Origin: Bradyrhizobium sp. | GTDB lineage: Bacteria; Pseudomonadota; Alphaproteobacteria; Rhizobiales; Xanthobacteraceae | Assembly (NCBI RefSeq): GCF_016213215.1 | Contig: NZ_JACRAW010000067.1 | Location: forward strand, 1-48,337 | Direction of reading: 5' to 3' | Length of the DNA: 48,337 nucleotides | Shown here: positions 25,193 to 34,497 of the stretch, one piece after another | How the letters are laid out: each line of letters begins with the position of its first letter | Position numbering within the stretch: position 1 is the stretch's first letter | Notes under the pieces: model-generated | What the model was told of the DNA's origin: nothing | What the model saw: only the letters and a program-made list of their open reading frames with translations | Databases searched by the model: none | Program-made: the position numbers and the translations under genes

Positions 25193-26080
25193 ATGTCGAC
25201 CGCCATCCGGCAGTTGCAGAAGCATTTTGTCGGCGAGGTCTCTGGCCTCGACCTGCGCAAGCCGCTGACGTCGGAACAGGTGCGTGAGATCCAGGCGGCG
25301 ATCGATAGACATGCCGTGCTCGTGTTCCGCGATCAGGATATCACCGACGAGCAGCAACTGGCCTTTGCGCTGAATTTCGGCGAGCGGGAGAACGCACGTG
25401 GCGGCACCGTCACCAGGAAGGAAGACTATCGGCTGACCTCGGGGCTCAACGACGTCTCCAACCTCGGCAAGGACGGCAAGCCGCTGCCGAAGGATCATCG
25501 CACGCATCTGTTCAACCTCGGCAACTGCCTTTGGCATTCCGACAGCTCGTTCCGCGCCATCCCGGCGAAATATTCGCTGCTGTCAGCGCGGGTGGTGAAC
25601 CCGAAGGGCGGCAACACCGAATTTGCCGACATGCGCGCCGCCTATGACGCGCTGGACGAGGAAACCAAGGCCGAAATCGAGGATCTGATCTGCGAACATT
25701 CGCTGATGTATTCGCGCGGCTCGCTCGGCTTTGTCGACTACAGCGAAGAGGAGAAGGCGATGTTCAAGCCGGTGCTGCAGCGCCTGGTACGCACGCATCC
25801 GGCGCACGGCCGCAAGTCGCTCTATCTGTCCTCGCACGCCGGCGCCGTAGTAGGCATGAGCGTGCCCGAAGGCCGGCTCTTGTTGCGCGATCTCACCGAG
25901 CACGCGACGCAACCAGAGTTCGTCTACGTCCACAAATGGAAGCTGCATGACCTCGTGATGTGGGACAATCGCCAGACCATTCACCGGGTGCGCCGCTACG
26001 ACCAGTCGCAGCCGCGCGATATGCGGCGGGCGACGGTGGCGGGGACGGAACCGACGGTGCAGCAGCAGGCGGCGGAGTGA
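25193..26080 (+). CDS. TauD/TfdA-family 2-oxoglutarate-dependent dioxygenase
   Basis: A 295-residue Fe(II)/2-oxoglutarate dioxygenase. The iron ligands are visible: the HxD pair in LWHSDSSF and the distal His in RQTIHRVRRYD, with the 2-oxoglutarate-binding arginine in the same RVRRYD/MRR end region. The N-terminus (LQKHFVGEVSGLDLRKPL and HAVLVFRDQDITDEQQ) is the usual TfdA/TauD start. The family removes side groups from sulfonates, aryloxyacetates, carnitine-like or other acids by hydroxylation. TfdA-type Bradyrhizobium enzymes often act on phenoxy acids, but the substrate here cannot be read from sequence. GGGGAG lies about 6 bp before the ATG. Confidence 0.92.
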   Translation: MSTAIRQLQKHFVGEVSGLDLRKPLTSEQVREIQAAIDRHAVLVFRDQDITDEQQLAFALNFGERENARGGTVTRKEDYRLTSGLNDVSNLGKDGKPLPKDHRTHLFNLGNCLWHSDSSFRAIPAKYSLLSARVVNPKGGNTEFADMRAAYDALDEETKAEIEDLICEHSLMYSRGSLGFVDYSEEEKAMFKPVLQRLVRTHPAHGRKSLYLSSHAGAVVGMSVPEGRLLLRDLTEHATQPEFVYVHKWKLHDLVMWDNRQTIHRVRRYDQSQPRDMRRATVAGTEPTVQQQAAE

Positions 26081-26232
26081 ACTTGCTCGCTCGAAGCATG
26101 GAACACCGTCATCGCCGGCTCGACCGGGCGATCCCATATTCCAATGAAGTCAGTCAAGTGATCCCCGCTTACAGCGAACGCCGCGGATTACTGGATGCCC
26201 CGCCTTCGCGGGGCGTGACCACCGGGAACAGC

Positions 26233-26901
26233 TTACGCGTGGCCGGCTTCGTTCGAGAGCATGCCGGGATCGATGCCGATCTTGCGCAGGGCGCGCGAAT
26301 ATTTGTCTTCGACATCATCGCCGAAGATCAGGTCGGGATCGGCATCGCAATGCAGCCAGCCGTTGCTCTGGATCTCGGTCTCGAGCTGTCCCGGCGCCCA
26401 GCCGGCATAGCCGAGCGCGAGGATGGCGTGCTTGGGTCCGGAACCGTCGGCAATGGCCTTGAGGATGTCCACGGTCGCGGTGAGGCAGACGCCCTCGTCG
26501 ATGCGCAGCGTCGCATTCTCGATGAAGAAATCGGCCGAGTGCAGCACGAAGCCGCGGCCGGTGTCGACCGGACCGCCGCGCAACACCTTCATGCTTTCCG
26601 CGTTCTCCGGCAGCTTGATCTGCTCGCCCTTCTCGATAAGGCCGAGTTGCACCAGGAGTTGGGGAAAATCGAGGCTGCCCGCCGGATGATTGACGATGAT
26701 GCCCATCGCACCCTCGGCCGAATGGGCGCAGAGATAAATGACGGAGCGCTCGAAGCGCGGATCGCCCATGACCGGCATGGCAATCAGGAGCTGGCCGTCG
26801 AGGTACCCCGGTGCGTCGTCGCCGGCGTCGTCTTTGCGGCCCGCGCCGCGAGCTTTTTTGGCTTCAGGATCCATCCGCAAAGGACTCTCGTTTCCCTGCA
26901 T
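26233..26901 (-). CDS. YqgE/AlgH family protein
   Basis: A 222-residue cytosolic protein of the YqgE/AlgH (DUF179) family. Recognisable are [40 protein letters not shown], the [17 protein letters not shown] core and the C-terminal [15 protein letters not shown]. An N-terminal polar extension of about 32 residues is typical of the alphaproteobacterial form. The molecular function is not firmly established. ATG at 26901 or 26874 could start it; the region between is polar and weakly conserved. It is a single leftward gene, divergent from the DsbD-type gene with 112 bp between. Confidence 0.93.
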   Translation of the reverse strand: MQGNESPLRMDPEAKKARGAGRKDDAGDDAPGYLDGQLLIAMPVMGDPRFERSVIYLCAHSAEGAMGIIVNHPAGSLDFPQLLVQLGLIEKGEQIKLPENAESMKVLRGGPVDTGRGFVLHSADFFIENATLRIDEGVCLTATVDILKAIADGSGPKHAILALGYAGWAPGQLETEIQSNGWLHCDADPDLIFGDDVEDKYSRALRKIGIDPGMLSNEAGHA

Positions 26902-27013
26902 ATCCTGATATCGGGCGGGGTAGCTGTCAAATCAAGCATCGACCGACGAAAGCTTCCGCGCCATCACAAGCAATTCAATGGTTCGCACCAAGGCCAGATT
27001 GTAAAGACGTGAC

Positions 27014-27853
27014 ATGTCCGTAACAGTTCCAACGCGCGCCGCAGTTGCGTTTTCCGCTACCCTGCTCGCATCATCATTCGCGATCGAGGCCCGTGCCGAG
27101 GACACTTCGGCGTGGCAACGGGACACGCATTCCGCCGTGCGGTTAGTGGCGGGGTCGCGCAGCGGCCCGGTGCTGCTGGGCGGCATTGCGTTCCATCTGC
27201 AGCCGGGGTGGAAAACCTATTGGCGAACGCCCGGTGATTCCGGCGTGCCGCCGCGGTTCGACTTCTCCAAGTCGGAGAATGTCGAAGCGGTGACGATCCT
27301 GTGGCCGGCTCCGCTCAAATTCGACGACGGTGCCGGGGGACACTCGCTAGGTTATCGCCACCATGTGGTGCTGCCCTTGCGCATTGTCGCCAAGAATGCC
27401 GACAAGCCGGTGACGCTGCGCGCCGACATCCAGTACGCGGTGTGCGAGAAGCTGTGCATTCCGGTCGAGGCCCGCGCCGAGCTTGCCTTCAACAGCGTCG
27501 CCAGCACGGAAGACAGTACGCTGTTTGCTGCGCTGGATACCGTGCCGAAACCCGCCAATGTCGGAGACCCCAATCCGCTCACCATCCGTGACGTCAAGCG
27601 CGACGGCACGAGGCGCGTCGTGGTCGATGTGGTCACGCCGGATACGCGGGAGGTCAACCTGTTCGTCGAGGGCCCGACTCCCGACTGGTTGCTGCCGATC
27701 CCCACTCCGGTCAATGCCAGCCCGCCCGGGGTCAGGCGCTTCGCCTTCGAACTCGAGGGGCTGCCGCCCGGCGCCAGCCCGGACGGCGCCGCGCTGAAGT
27801 TAACCCTGGTGGGCGCGGAACGCGCCTACGAGTTCAACGTCAATCTCCCGTAA
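27014..27853 (+). CDS. Periplasmic DsbD N-terminal domain protein, stand-alone
   Basis: A 279-residue exported protein with a signal peptide (VAFSATLLASSFAIEARA). The rest matches the N-terminal, periplasmic domain of thiol-disulfide interchange proteins (DsbD alpha / ScsB-like): FHLQPGWKTYWRTPGDSGVP, then YAVCEKLCIPVEA, which carries a CxxxC cysteine pair that could exchange disulfides. There is no membrane or thioredoxin domain and no electron-donor gene next to it, so the partner is elsewhere. The role is likely in envelope redox homeostasis or metal tolerance; this is inference. ATG at 27014. Confidence 0.85.
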   Translation: MSVTVPTRAAVAFSATLLASSFAIEARAEDTSAWQRDTHSAVRLVAGSRSGPVLLGGIAFHLQPGWKTYWRTPGDSGVPPRFDFSKSENVEAVTILWPAPLKFDDGAGGHSLGYRHHVVLPLRIVAKNADKPVTLRADIQYAVCEKLCIPVEARAELAFNSVASTEDSTLFAALDTVPKPANVGDPNPLTIRDVKRDGTRRVVVDVVTPDTREVNLFVEGPTPDWLLPIPTPVNASPPGVRRFAFELEGLPPGASPDGAALKLTLVGAERAYEFNVNLP

Positions 27854-28027
27854 CCCCAAGTCATCTCGCGGCGCGGCGAAGTCGCTGACCGGAAATCTCG
27901 CGCCGACAATCTCCGGATTCCGGGTTCGACGCTGACGCATCGCCCCGGATTGACGGAGGTACCGAATCTTAACGAATCGTTGCTAGGCCGAACCTCGCCG
28001 CATCGAACCGGCAGAGGAACTTGACCA

Positions 28028-29404
28028 TTGGCCGTCATGGACGCGCAACCCGCAACGACCGCGCCGGCCGGGATCATGGCGCGGCTTCGGGCGAAACTCT
28101 CCGGCTCAACGGAGGCTTCCAGCGAAGCTTCCCTGACCCGACGGCTCGCCGGAACCATTTTCATCATTCGCGTCTTGTCCGCCGCGCTCGCCTACCTGTC
28201 GCAGATCCTTCTCGCGCGCTGGATGGGCGGATCGGACTATGGCGTCTATGTCTATGTCTGGACCTGGGTGCTGCTGCTCGGCAGCATGATGGATTTCGGC
28301 ATCTCAGCCTCCGCCCAGAAGATCATCCCCGAATATCGCGCCAGCGGCGATGACGCGCGGCTGCGGGGCTTTCTCTCCGGCAGCCGCTGGCTCACCTTCG
28401 CCGTCTCGGCCGTGGTCTCGCTGGGGCTCGCCGGCATCGTCAGGCTGCTCTCGCCCTGGATCGATCCCGCGGCCGAGCTTCCACTCTATATCGGCTGCAT
28501 GACGCTGCCGGCCTTCGTTGTCGCCAACACGCAGGACGGAATCGCGCGCTCGCACGACTGGATGCGGCTCGGCCTGATGCCGCAATTCATCATCCGGCAG
28601 GCGCTGATCATCGCCATCACGGCGACTGCCTTCCTGCTCGGCTTCCATCTCGGCGCTACGGCGGCAATGATTGCGAGCGCCGGCGCGGTGTGGATCGCAA
28701 TGGCGGGACAGATGGTGGTGCTCAACCGCAAGCTCGCCACCCATATCGAAAAAGGCCCCAAGGCTTACGACATAGGCGGCTGGCTCGCGGTGTCGCTGCC
28801 GATCCTTCTGGTCGAAGGCTTCTACCTGCTGCTTTCCTATACCGATGTCCTGGTGCTCCAGCAGTTCCGCCCGTCGGAGGAAGTCGGCATCTATTTCGCG
28901 GTGGTCAAGACGCTGGCGCTGGTTTCCTTCATTCACTACGCAATGTCGGCAACGACGGCACACCGCTTTGCCGAATACAACGCGCTCGGCGACAAGGCGC
29001 GCCTGTCGGCCTATGTCGCCCATGCCATCAAATGGACGTTCTGGCCTTCACTCGCCGCAACGGCGCTGCTGCTTGCCTTCGGCAAGCCGCTGCTTTGGCT
29101 GTTCGGACCGCAATTTGTGATCGGCTACGACATCATGTTCGTGGCGGCAATCGGGCTTGTGGTACGCGCGGCGATCGGCCCGGTCGAGCGGTTGCTCAAC
29201 ATGCTCGGTCACCAGCATGTCTGCGCGCTGGCCTACGCCATCGCCTTCGTCATGAACGTCGTTCTCTGTGTGATACTGGTCCCGCACTTTGGCGGTCATG
29301 GTGCGGCGGCCGCGACGTCGATCTCGCTGACCTTCGAAACCGTGCTTCTGTTCTGGATCGTGCGCCGACGGCTCGGGCTGCATGTGCTGGCATTTGGGAA
29401 CTAG
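28028..29404 (+). CDS. Polysaccharide/lipid-linked oligosaccharide flippase (MOP superfamily)
   Basis: A 458-residue polytopic inner-membrane protein with about 12-14 helices. The N-terminal segment LAGTIFIIRVLSAALAYLSQ and ILLARWMGGSDYGVYVYVW are typical of Wzx-like and PST transporters, which move lipid-linked sugars to the periplasmic face. Residues about 320-420 include HAIKWTFWPSLAATALLLAF. TTG at 28028 is used as the start because GAGGAA lies about 9 bp before it; the ATG at 28037 is too far from that site. No glycosyltransferase genes surround it, so it is an orphan flippase. Confidence 0.88.
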   Translation: MAVMDAQPATTAPAGIMARLRAKLSGSTEASSEASLTRRLAGTIFIIRVLSAALAYLSQILLARWMGGSDYGVYVYVWTWVLLLGSMMDFGISASAQKIIPEYRASGDDARLRGFLSGSRWLTFAVSAVVSLGLAGIVRLLSPWIDPAAELPLYIGCMTLPAFVVANTQDGIARSHDWMRLGLMPQFIIRQALIIAITATAFLLGFHLGATAAMIASAGAVWIAMAGQMVVLNRKLATHIEKGPKAYDIGGWLAVSLPILLVEGFYLLLSYTDVLVLQQFRPSEEVGIYFAVVKTLALVSFIHYAMSATTAHRFAEYNALGDKARLSAYVAHAIKWTFWPSLAATALLLAFGKPLLWLFGPQFVIGYDIMFVAAIGLVVRAAIGPVERLLNMLGHQHVCALAYAIAFVMNVVLCVILVPHFGGHGAAAATSISLTFETVLLFWIVRRRLGLHVLAFGN

Positions 29405-29674
29405 ACTTCCCGACCGTCCTTTACCGCGGCATCTGTTCGTGTCGAGCACTGTGGCCGAAAGCAGTCGCGGTGGTTCCTTTCGCCTCTTCCTGCGCCGCAA
29501 AATGTTCATTTCGCCGGATCCTTGCGAATTGGGCAAAATGACTACCGAGTTCAGACAAGCGCGCAGCTTTTTCTTATTTGCTGCGATCCATTGCGATCAG
29601 CGCCAGGTCTGTTCTACGTCATGTTGACTGACTGATTGTCTGACCGACGAGAGCACCCTAGTCTCCATATAAGC
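29405..29674. other. Intergenic region
   Basis: 270 bp with no convincing gene. A short direct-repeat tract, TGACTGACTGATTGTCTGAC, lies about 40 bp before the permease start, with TATAAG just upstream of its ATG. No terminator hairpin with a T-run was seen after the flippase gene. Confidence 0.4.
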
Positions 29675-30505
29675 ATGATTGATCCGCTCCACGTAGCATC
29701 GGGCTTCGGCGTCGGCCTGCTTGTCGGAATGACGGGTGTGGGCGGCGGATCGCTGATGACGCCGCTGCTGATCCTGTTGTTCGGCGTTCATCCATCGACT
29801 GCCGTTGGCACCGATTTGCTGTACGCCGCCGGGACCAAGGCGGCTGGCAGCGTGGTGCATGGCTGGTCGCGCAGCGTTCATTGGCCAGCCGTGATCCGGC
29901 TTTGCTGCGGCAGCATCCCCGCCAGTGCGTTGACGCTTGTTGTCCTGTGGAAGCTCGATCTCAAGAGCGATGCCGAGCGCAGCCTGGTCAACCTGGTGCT
30001 GTGCTTTGCGCTGCTGCTCACCGCTGTGTCGCTGGTCTTCCGCAGGTCGATCGTCGAGCACTATCGTCGGCGCCTGGAGCAGGTGGACGCCGGCACGACC
30101 GCGATCGCAACCGTGCTCATCGGAGCCGTGCTTGGCGTGCTGGTCTCGATTTCGTCGGTTGGGGCCGGCGCGGTCGGCGTGACCGCGCTTCTCCTGCTCT
30201 ACCCTCGCCTGCCGATGGCGACCATCGTCGGCTCCGACATCGCACATGCGGTACCGTTGACGCTGGTCGCCGGGGCGGGGCACTGGGCGCTGGGCGACGT
30301 CGACTGGCCTCTCATGGGCGTGCTTCTGATGGGTTCCCTGCCGGGCATCGTCGTGGGAAGTTACAGTGCGACCCGCGTACCGGAGACGGTCCTCCGCGTT
30401 GCGCTCGCCAGCGTCCTGATCGTGGTCGCCACCAAGATCGCATTTGTGGAGCTGAACCTGTCGTCGGCACTCGTTACCGCTTTGGCCTGGAGCAACGCAC
30501 ACTGA
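29675..30505 (+). CDS. TauE/SafE-family sulfite/anion permease
   Basis: A 276-residue membrane protein with about eight helices in two repeated halves, each opening with a Gly-rich turn: GVGLLVGMTGVGGGSLMTPL at the start and GVLVSISSVGAGAVGVTALL in the middle. The family exports sulfite, sulfoacetate or related anions, or takes up small anions. ATG at 29675 begins just before the first helix; an upstream in-frame start at 29636 would add 13 polar residues. The sulfate assimilation locus lies 3 kb away, but no direct link is shown. Confidence 0.9.
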   Translation: MIDPLHVASGFGVGLLVGMTGVGGGSLMTPLLILLFGVHPSTAVGTDLLYAAGTKAAGSVVHGWSRSVHWPAVIRLCCGSIPASALTLVVLWKLDLKSDAERSLVNLVLCFALLLTAVSLVFRRSIVEHYRRRLEQVDAGTTAIATVLIGAVLGVLVSISSVGAGAVGVTALLLLYPRLPMATIVGSDIAHAVPLTLVAGAGHWALGDVDWPLMGVLLMGSLPGIVVGSYSATRVPETVLRVALASVLIVVATKIAFVELNLSSALVTALAWSNAH

Positions 30506-30562
30506 GCGTGATGGTCGACGGAATGGCGGGCGGACCTCAGTCCCGCCGCTCCCGTGACGCAC

Positions 30563-31351
30563 TCACGCCGCCGTCCAGCCGCCGTCGATCGACAGGTTCG
30601 CGCCGGTGATCTGCGAAGCCTCGTCGCCGCACAGGAACAGCGCGAGCGCCGCGACCTGCTCCACCGTGACGAACTCCTTGGTCGGCTGCGCCGCGAGCAG
30701 GACGTCCTTGATGACCTGCTCCTTGGTCAGGTTGCGCGCCTTCATGGTGTCCGGAATCTGCCTCTCGACCAGCGGCGTCCAGACGTAGCCCGGGCTGATG
30801 CAGTTGCAGGTGATCTTGAACGTGGCGAGCTCCAGCGCCACGGTCTTGGTCAGGCCGGCGATTCCGTGCTTGGCCGAGACATAGGCCGCCTTGAAGGGCG
30901 AGGCGACCAGCGAATGCGCCGAGGCGGTGTTGATGATGCGGCCCCAGCCGCGCTTCTTCATGCCGGGAACCACGGCGCGGATGCCATGAAAGGCCGACGA
31001 CAGATTGATGGCGATGATGGCGTCCCACTTCTCGATCGGGAATTCCTCGATCGGCGAGACGAACTGGATGCCGGCATTGTTGACGAGGATGTCGACCGCG
31101 CCGAAGGTCTTCTCGCCCAGTGCAACCATCTCGGCGATCTCGGCGGGCTTCGTCATGTCGGCAGGCGAGTGGATCGCCTTGACCTTGAATTCGGTCTCGA
31201 TCGCGGAGCGCTCCTTCTCGATATCCGCAGGCGTGCCCATGCCGTTGAGGACGATATTGGCGCCGGCACCGGCGAAGGCCCGCGCATAAGCGAGCCCGAT
31301 GCCGCTGGTCGAGCCGGTCACAACGGCGGTTTTGCCCGTCAACTTACCCAT
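30563..31351 (-). CDS. bdhA: 3-hydroxybutyrate dehydrogenase
   Basis: A 262-residue NAD-dependent SDR that interconverts 3-hydroxybutyrate and acetoacetate, a step in polyhydroxybutyrate use. Characteristic are VVTGSTSGIGLAYARAFAGAG, NNAGIQFVSPIEEFP, the serine in INTASAHSLVASPF and catalytic YVSAK, and the C-terminal lid GYVWTPLVERQIPD, with the Gln/His residues typical of hydroxybutyrate dehydrogenases. The C-terminus ends ANLSIDGGWTAA. The gene starts 1 bp after the stop of the patatin gene, so the two are one transcript. PHB cycling is common in rhizobia. Confidence 0.94.
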   Translation of the reverse strand: MGKLTGKTAVVTGSTSGIGLAYARAFAGAGANIVLNGMGTPADIEKERSAIETEFKVKAIHSPADMTKPAEIAEMVALGEKTFGAVDILVNNAGIQFVSPIEEFPIEKWDAIIAINLSSAFHGIRAVVPGMKKRGWGRIINTASAHSLVASPFKAAYVSAKHGIAGLTKTVALELATFKITCNCISPGYVWTPLVERQIPDTMKARNLTKEQVIKDVLLAAQPTKEFVTVEQVAALALFLCGDEASQITGANLSIDGGWTAA

Positions 31352-31352
31352 G

Positions 31353-32534
31353 TCATTCGCTCCTGCTTTCGTTCGGGGGATTGGTTGCGTCCCTCGTGAG
31401 ATCGTAAGTCACCATGGTCTCGCCGCTCTGCGGCTGTTCGAGACAATCCTTGTGCCGCATCGACAGATGCACATCGCGTACGCCCGCCTCCCAGTGCTCG
31501 ACCATGGCGACGTGCGAGAAGTCGTAATCCTTGGCCGAGGTTTCATAGTTCTTGCTGCGATAGATCAGATGCACGACGGTAACTGTGCTTTCCTTTGCGA
31601 CCTGGCACAGGATTTCGACGGACGGATCGTTCTTCAAATTGTCGGGCAGCTTGCCGATCAGTTCGCGCAAGGCCTTTCGCGTATTGTGGACCAGCTTGTT
31701 CTTGTCCGTGTTCATGCGCGTCCGGCTGGAGTAGCGGATGTCCTTTTCGCGCTCGGCGGCATCCAGCAGCGTGCTCGGCAGCGGCCCGCGGGCGCTGAAC
31801 AGGTCGACCTGGAAGATCAGCAGATCGCGGTCGATCTCGGCCTCGAGGACGTAGTCCAGCGGCGTGTTGGAAGCGATCCCACCGTCCCAGTAATGCTCGC
31901 CGTCGATGACGATCGCGGGAAATCCGGGCGGCAGCGCGCCGGACGCCATGATGTGCTCGGGCCCCATCTTCTTGCCGAGCTTCTTGAATTCGAAGTTGTC
32001 GAAGTATTTGAAGTTGCCCGAGGTGACGCCCACCGCGCCCACGCTGAGCCGGGTCTTCAGGTCATTGATGCGGTCGAAATCGACCAGCCGCTCCAGCGTT
32101 TTCTTCAGCGGCGACGTATCGTAAAAACTCAGGGACTGCGGCGCGCCCGGCGGCCACAATGGCGCCGGCGGAATTCGCGGCGTGAAGAAGCCGGGAACGC
32201 CGAACGTCGCGATCAGGGCCGCGCTCGTGTTGTTGAACAGTTCGCGACCGTGGTCGTCGTTCGCAAACGGCTTCCACGGCACCGGCGCCGACACCATCTC
32301 CCAGAATTCCTTGAGGCGCGGCACGCGCTTTTCCGGCTCGTTGCCGGCGATGATCGCGGCGTTGACGGCGCCGATCGAGATGCCGGCAATCCATTCCGGC
32401 TCGAAGCCGGAATGACACAGCGCCTGAAAGGCGCCGGCCTGGTAGGAGCCGAGCGCACCGCCGCCCTGCAGGACGAGGACTCGCTGAGCATCGGCGGGGG
32501 TTCGTGTCGACTGCGGGCCGGGATGATCGGTCAT
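31353..32534 (-). CDS. Patatin-like phospholipase (DUF3734)
   Basis: A 393-residue cytosolic lipid hydrolase. Patatin marks are the oxyanion loop LVLQGGGALGSYQAGAF, nucleophile motif GISIGAVNAAIIAG (GxSxG), and the catalytic Asp in HYWDGGIASNTPLDYV. The C-terminal part matches the DUF3734 extension. In several alphaproteobacteria this gene sits directly before bdhA, as here, where the stop is 1 bp from the bdhA start. A link with PHB granules or membrane lipid turnover is inferred from context only. No ribosome-site anomaly was seen at the ATG at 32534. Confidence 0.92.
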   Translation of the reverse strand: MTDHPGPQSTRTPADAQRVLVLQGGGALGSYQAGAFQALCHSGFEPEWIAGISIGAVNAAIIAGNEPEKRVPRLKEFWEMVSAPVPWKPFANDDHGRELFNNTSAALIATFGVPGFFTPRIPPAPLWPPGAPQSLSFYDTSPLKKTLERLVDFDRINDLKTRLSVGAVGVTSGNFKYFDNFEFKKLGKKMGPEHIMASGALPPGFPAIVIDGEHYWDGGIASNTPLDYVLEAEIDRDLLIFQVDLFSARGPLPSTLLDAAEREKDIRYSSRTRMNTDKNKLVHNTRKALRELIGKLPDNLKNDPSVEILCQVAKESTVTVVHLIYRSKNYETSAKDYDFSHVAMVEHWEAGVRDVHLSMRHKDCLEQPQSGETMVTYDLTRDATNPPNESRSE

Positions 32535-32627
32535 GAAGGCTCAATAGCAGAAACGCCCTCACCTGTGGCGTCAGATCGCGGTGAGGTCAATCCGCAAAAG
32601 GGCCCAGTGTTGTGACTTCCTCATTGC

Positions 32628-32729
32628 GTCATTCCGGGGCCCGAGCGCAGCGAGGGAGCCCGGAATCCATAACCTCGGCCTGTGGTTATGGATTCCGGGC
32701 TCGCCGCTTCGCGGCGCCCCGGAATGACG
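32628..32729. repeat. Large palindromic repeat (REP-like)
   Basis: An approximately 100-bp imperfect palindrome between the patatin and CAP genes. The left arm runs TCATTCCGGGGCCCGAGCG ... GGAATCCATAACC and the right arm GGTTATGGATTCCGGGC ... GCGCCCCGGAATGA. The same wording is common between genes in Bradyrhizobium-type genomes. A diverged second copy lies at 33342-33453. Confidence 0.8.
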
Positions 32730-32760
32730 ACGAGTGAATTGGAACGTCAGAGACACAAAA

Positions 32761-33261
32761 CTAGCGGGTTTCCCTCGAGGCCAGGATCATGGTCCAGAAC
32801 ACCTTGTATTTGGTGTTCGGAGCATAGCTTGCCGCGATGCCTAGTCTTGTGACACCGCTCTTGAGCATATTGGCCCGGTGCGGCGGCGAATCGCGCCAAC
32901 CGGAAAAGGCTTCCGCCAGCGTATGATAGCCGGCCGAGATGTTCTCGACGGCGGTCGTGGCCGGATACCCCGCCCCGGTCAGGCGCTTGCCCAGCGGGGC
33001 ACGCACGTCGTGATCCATCTTGTTGGCCGCCGCCATGGCCTGGGATTGGGATTCAGCCAACCTTGTCAGCTCGGGATCGATCTCGACATTGCCGAGCCCG
33101 TTATTCTGCCGGTATTGCGAGATCATCGCGGCCGCGGCCTGCGCATCGAGCCTGGCGCCCGGCACCGCCATATCGAGATACATGGACGGCTGCTCGATGG
33201 GTGCTTGGCTGGCGCAGCCGGCGAGCAGCAACATGATGACAATTGCGGCCGCAGCGCGCAT
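32761..33261 (-). CDS. CAP-domain lipoprotein (SCP/PR1 superfamily)
   Basis: A 166-residue exported protein. A short signal peptide ends in the lipobox LLAGC, so it should be lipid-anchored in the envelope. The CAP domain shows the conserved pieces: MAAANKMDHD, with the first His, ENISAGYHTLAEAFSGWRDS, with Glu and the GW, and PPHRANMLKSGVTRLGIA, with the second His. Bacterial CAP proteins of this size have no well-defined function; metal or lipid binding is proposed for the superfamily. Single leftward gene between two palindromic repeats. Confidence 0.92.
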   Translation of the reverse strand: MRAAAAIVIMLLLAGCASQAPIEQPSMYLDMAVPGARLDAQAAAAMISQYRQNNGLGNVEIDPELTRLAESQSQAMAAANKMDHDVRAPLGKRLTGAGYPATTAVENISAGYHTLAEAFSGWRDSPPHRANMLKSGVTRLGIAASYAPNTKYKVFWTMILASRETR

Positions 33262-33341
33262 GGATCAACCCCCAGATGACAGGCCGTTGTTGCATACCAA
33301 CCGTGGCTGAAAGGTGAACGCGGCGCAGATTTCACTATCAT

Positions 33342-33453
33342 TCCGGGCTACGCCACCGGGTCCAAGCGAAACGCGGCCCGCTGGCGCAGACCCGGAATCC
33401 AGAGGTTATGGCGCGGGATTCCGGCTCCACGCTGTCGCGTCTCCCGAAATGAC
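33342..33453. repeat. Large palindromic repeat, diverged copy
   Basis: Begins ATCATTCCGGGCTACGCC and ends GTCTCCCGAAATGACAG, with ACCCGGAATCCAGAGG and GCGGGATTCCGGCTCC in the middle. The outline (CATTCCGGG ... CCGGAATCC ... GGATTCCGG ... CCGAAATGAC) matches the repeat at 32628-32729. It ends 9 bp before the stop of cysA and may end the cys transcript. Confidence 0.75.
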
Positions 33454-33461
33454 AGCGTTCC

Positions 33462-34496
33462 TTAAGCTGCGAAAATGCGATACCGGCGCGGCTGCAGGCC
33501 GACCGTGTCCCCGGCGTGAAGCTCCTTGCCGCGCGGAGCGTCGATCTCGATCACCTCGCCGCCGGCCAGCGCCACTTCGGCACGCTGGACCGGCCCGAAC
33601 GAACGCACATGGTGCACTGTCCCTTCGAACACTCCGCTGCCGGACGGGCCGACCGCCATCTCGTGGCGTCGAACAAACAGTTTCGAAGCACCGCAGGCGG
33701 CACCGTCAGGCGCGATGTTGAGCAGACTCCCGCCGAAGCGCACCGAGCCCTCCGCCACCTCAACCGGCAGCACGATGGATTCGCCGATAAAGCCGTGCAC
33801 AAAGGCACTCGCCGGATTGTCATAGATGTCGCCCGGGGAGCCGATCTGCTCGATGCGGCCCTTGTCCATCACGACGAGACGGTTGGCGACCTCCAGCGCC
33901 TCTTCCTGATCGTGGGTGACGAAGATCGAGGTGAGGTTGATCTCGCGATGGAGGGAGCGCAACCACTTGCGCAATTCCTTGCGGACCTTGGCATCGAGCG
34001 CGCCGAACGGTTCATCGAGCAGGAGAATGCGCGGTTCGATGGCGAGCGCGCGCGCGAGCGCGATGCGCTGGCGCTGCCCGCCGGAGAGCTGGTTCGGATA
34101 ATGGTCGGCAAGCCAGTCGAGCTGCACCAGATCGAGCAATTCCTTCACGCGGGCGCGAATTCCCGCCTCGTTCTTGCGGACGGCGCGCGGCTGCACCCTG
34201 AGGCCGAAGGCGACGTTTTCGAACACGGTCATATGGCGGAACAGCGCGTAGTGCTGGAACACGAATCCGACGTTGCGCTCCCGCGCGCCTCGCGCGAGCG
34301 CATCCTCGCCGTTGAAGGCCACCTCGCCTTCGTCGGGCCAGTCCAACCCCGCGATGATCCTGAGCAGCGTCGTCTTCCCGGAGCCGGAAGGTCCGAGCAG
34401 CGCCAGCAGCTCGCCATTCTCGACCTTGAGATCGACGCCGTCGAGCGCGGTAAAGCTCCCGAATCTTTTGATGAGGTTCCTGACTTCGATGCTCAC
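33462..34496 (-). CDS. cysA: Sulfate/thiosulfate ABC transporter ATPase
   Basis: A 344-residue ATPase that energises sulfate import. The first 235 residues are the ATP-binding domain: Walker [17 protein letters not shown]-loop, signature [16 protein letters not shown], Walker [20 protein letters not shown] and the switch His in [14 protein letters not shown]. The C-terminal 100 residues are a TOBE/MOP regulatory domain. It has a GTG start, and the stop of cysW is 1 bp before it. Last gene of the sbp-cysT-cysW-cysA row. Control by sulfur supply is expected, but no regulator is encoded here. Confidence 0.95.
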   Translation of the reverse strand: MSIEVRNLIKRFGSFTALDGVDLKVENGELLALLGPSGSGKTTLLRIIAGLDWPDEGEVAFNGEDALARGARERNVGFVFQHYALFRHMTVFENVAFGLRVQPRAVRKNEAGIRARVKELLDLVQLDWLADHYPNQLSGGQRQRIALARALAIEPRILLLDEPFGALDAKVRKELRKWLRSLHREINLTSIFVTHDQEEALEVANRLVVMDKGRIEQIGSPGDIYDNPASAFVHGFIGESIVLPVEVAEGSVRFGGSLLNIAPDGAACGASKLFVRRHEMAVGPSGSGVFEGTVHHVRSFGPVQRAEVALAGGEVIEIDAPRGKELHAGDTVGLQPRRYRIFAA

Positions 34497-34497
34497 G

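Noticed and set aside
23797..25260. 487-residue leftward frame across the SDR genes
   Set aside because: It crosses both SDR genes and a palindromic repeat and shows no domain; the real genes are in other frames.
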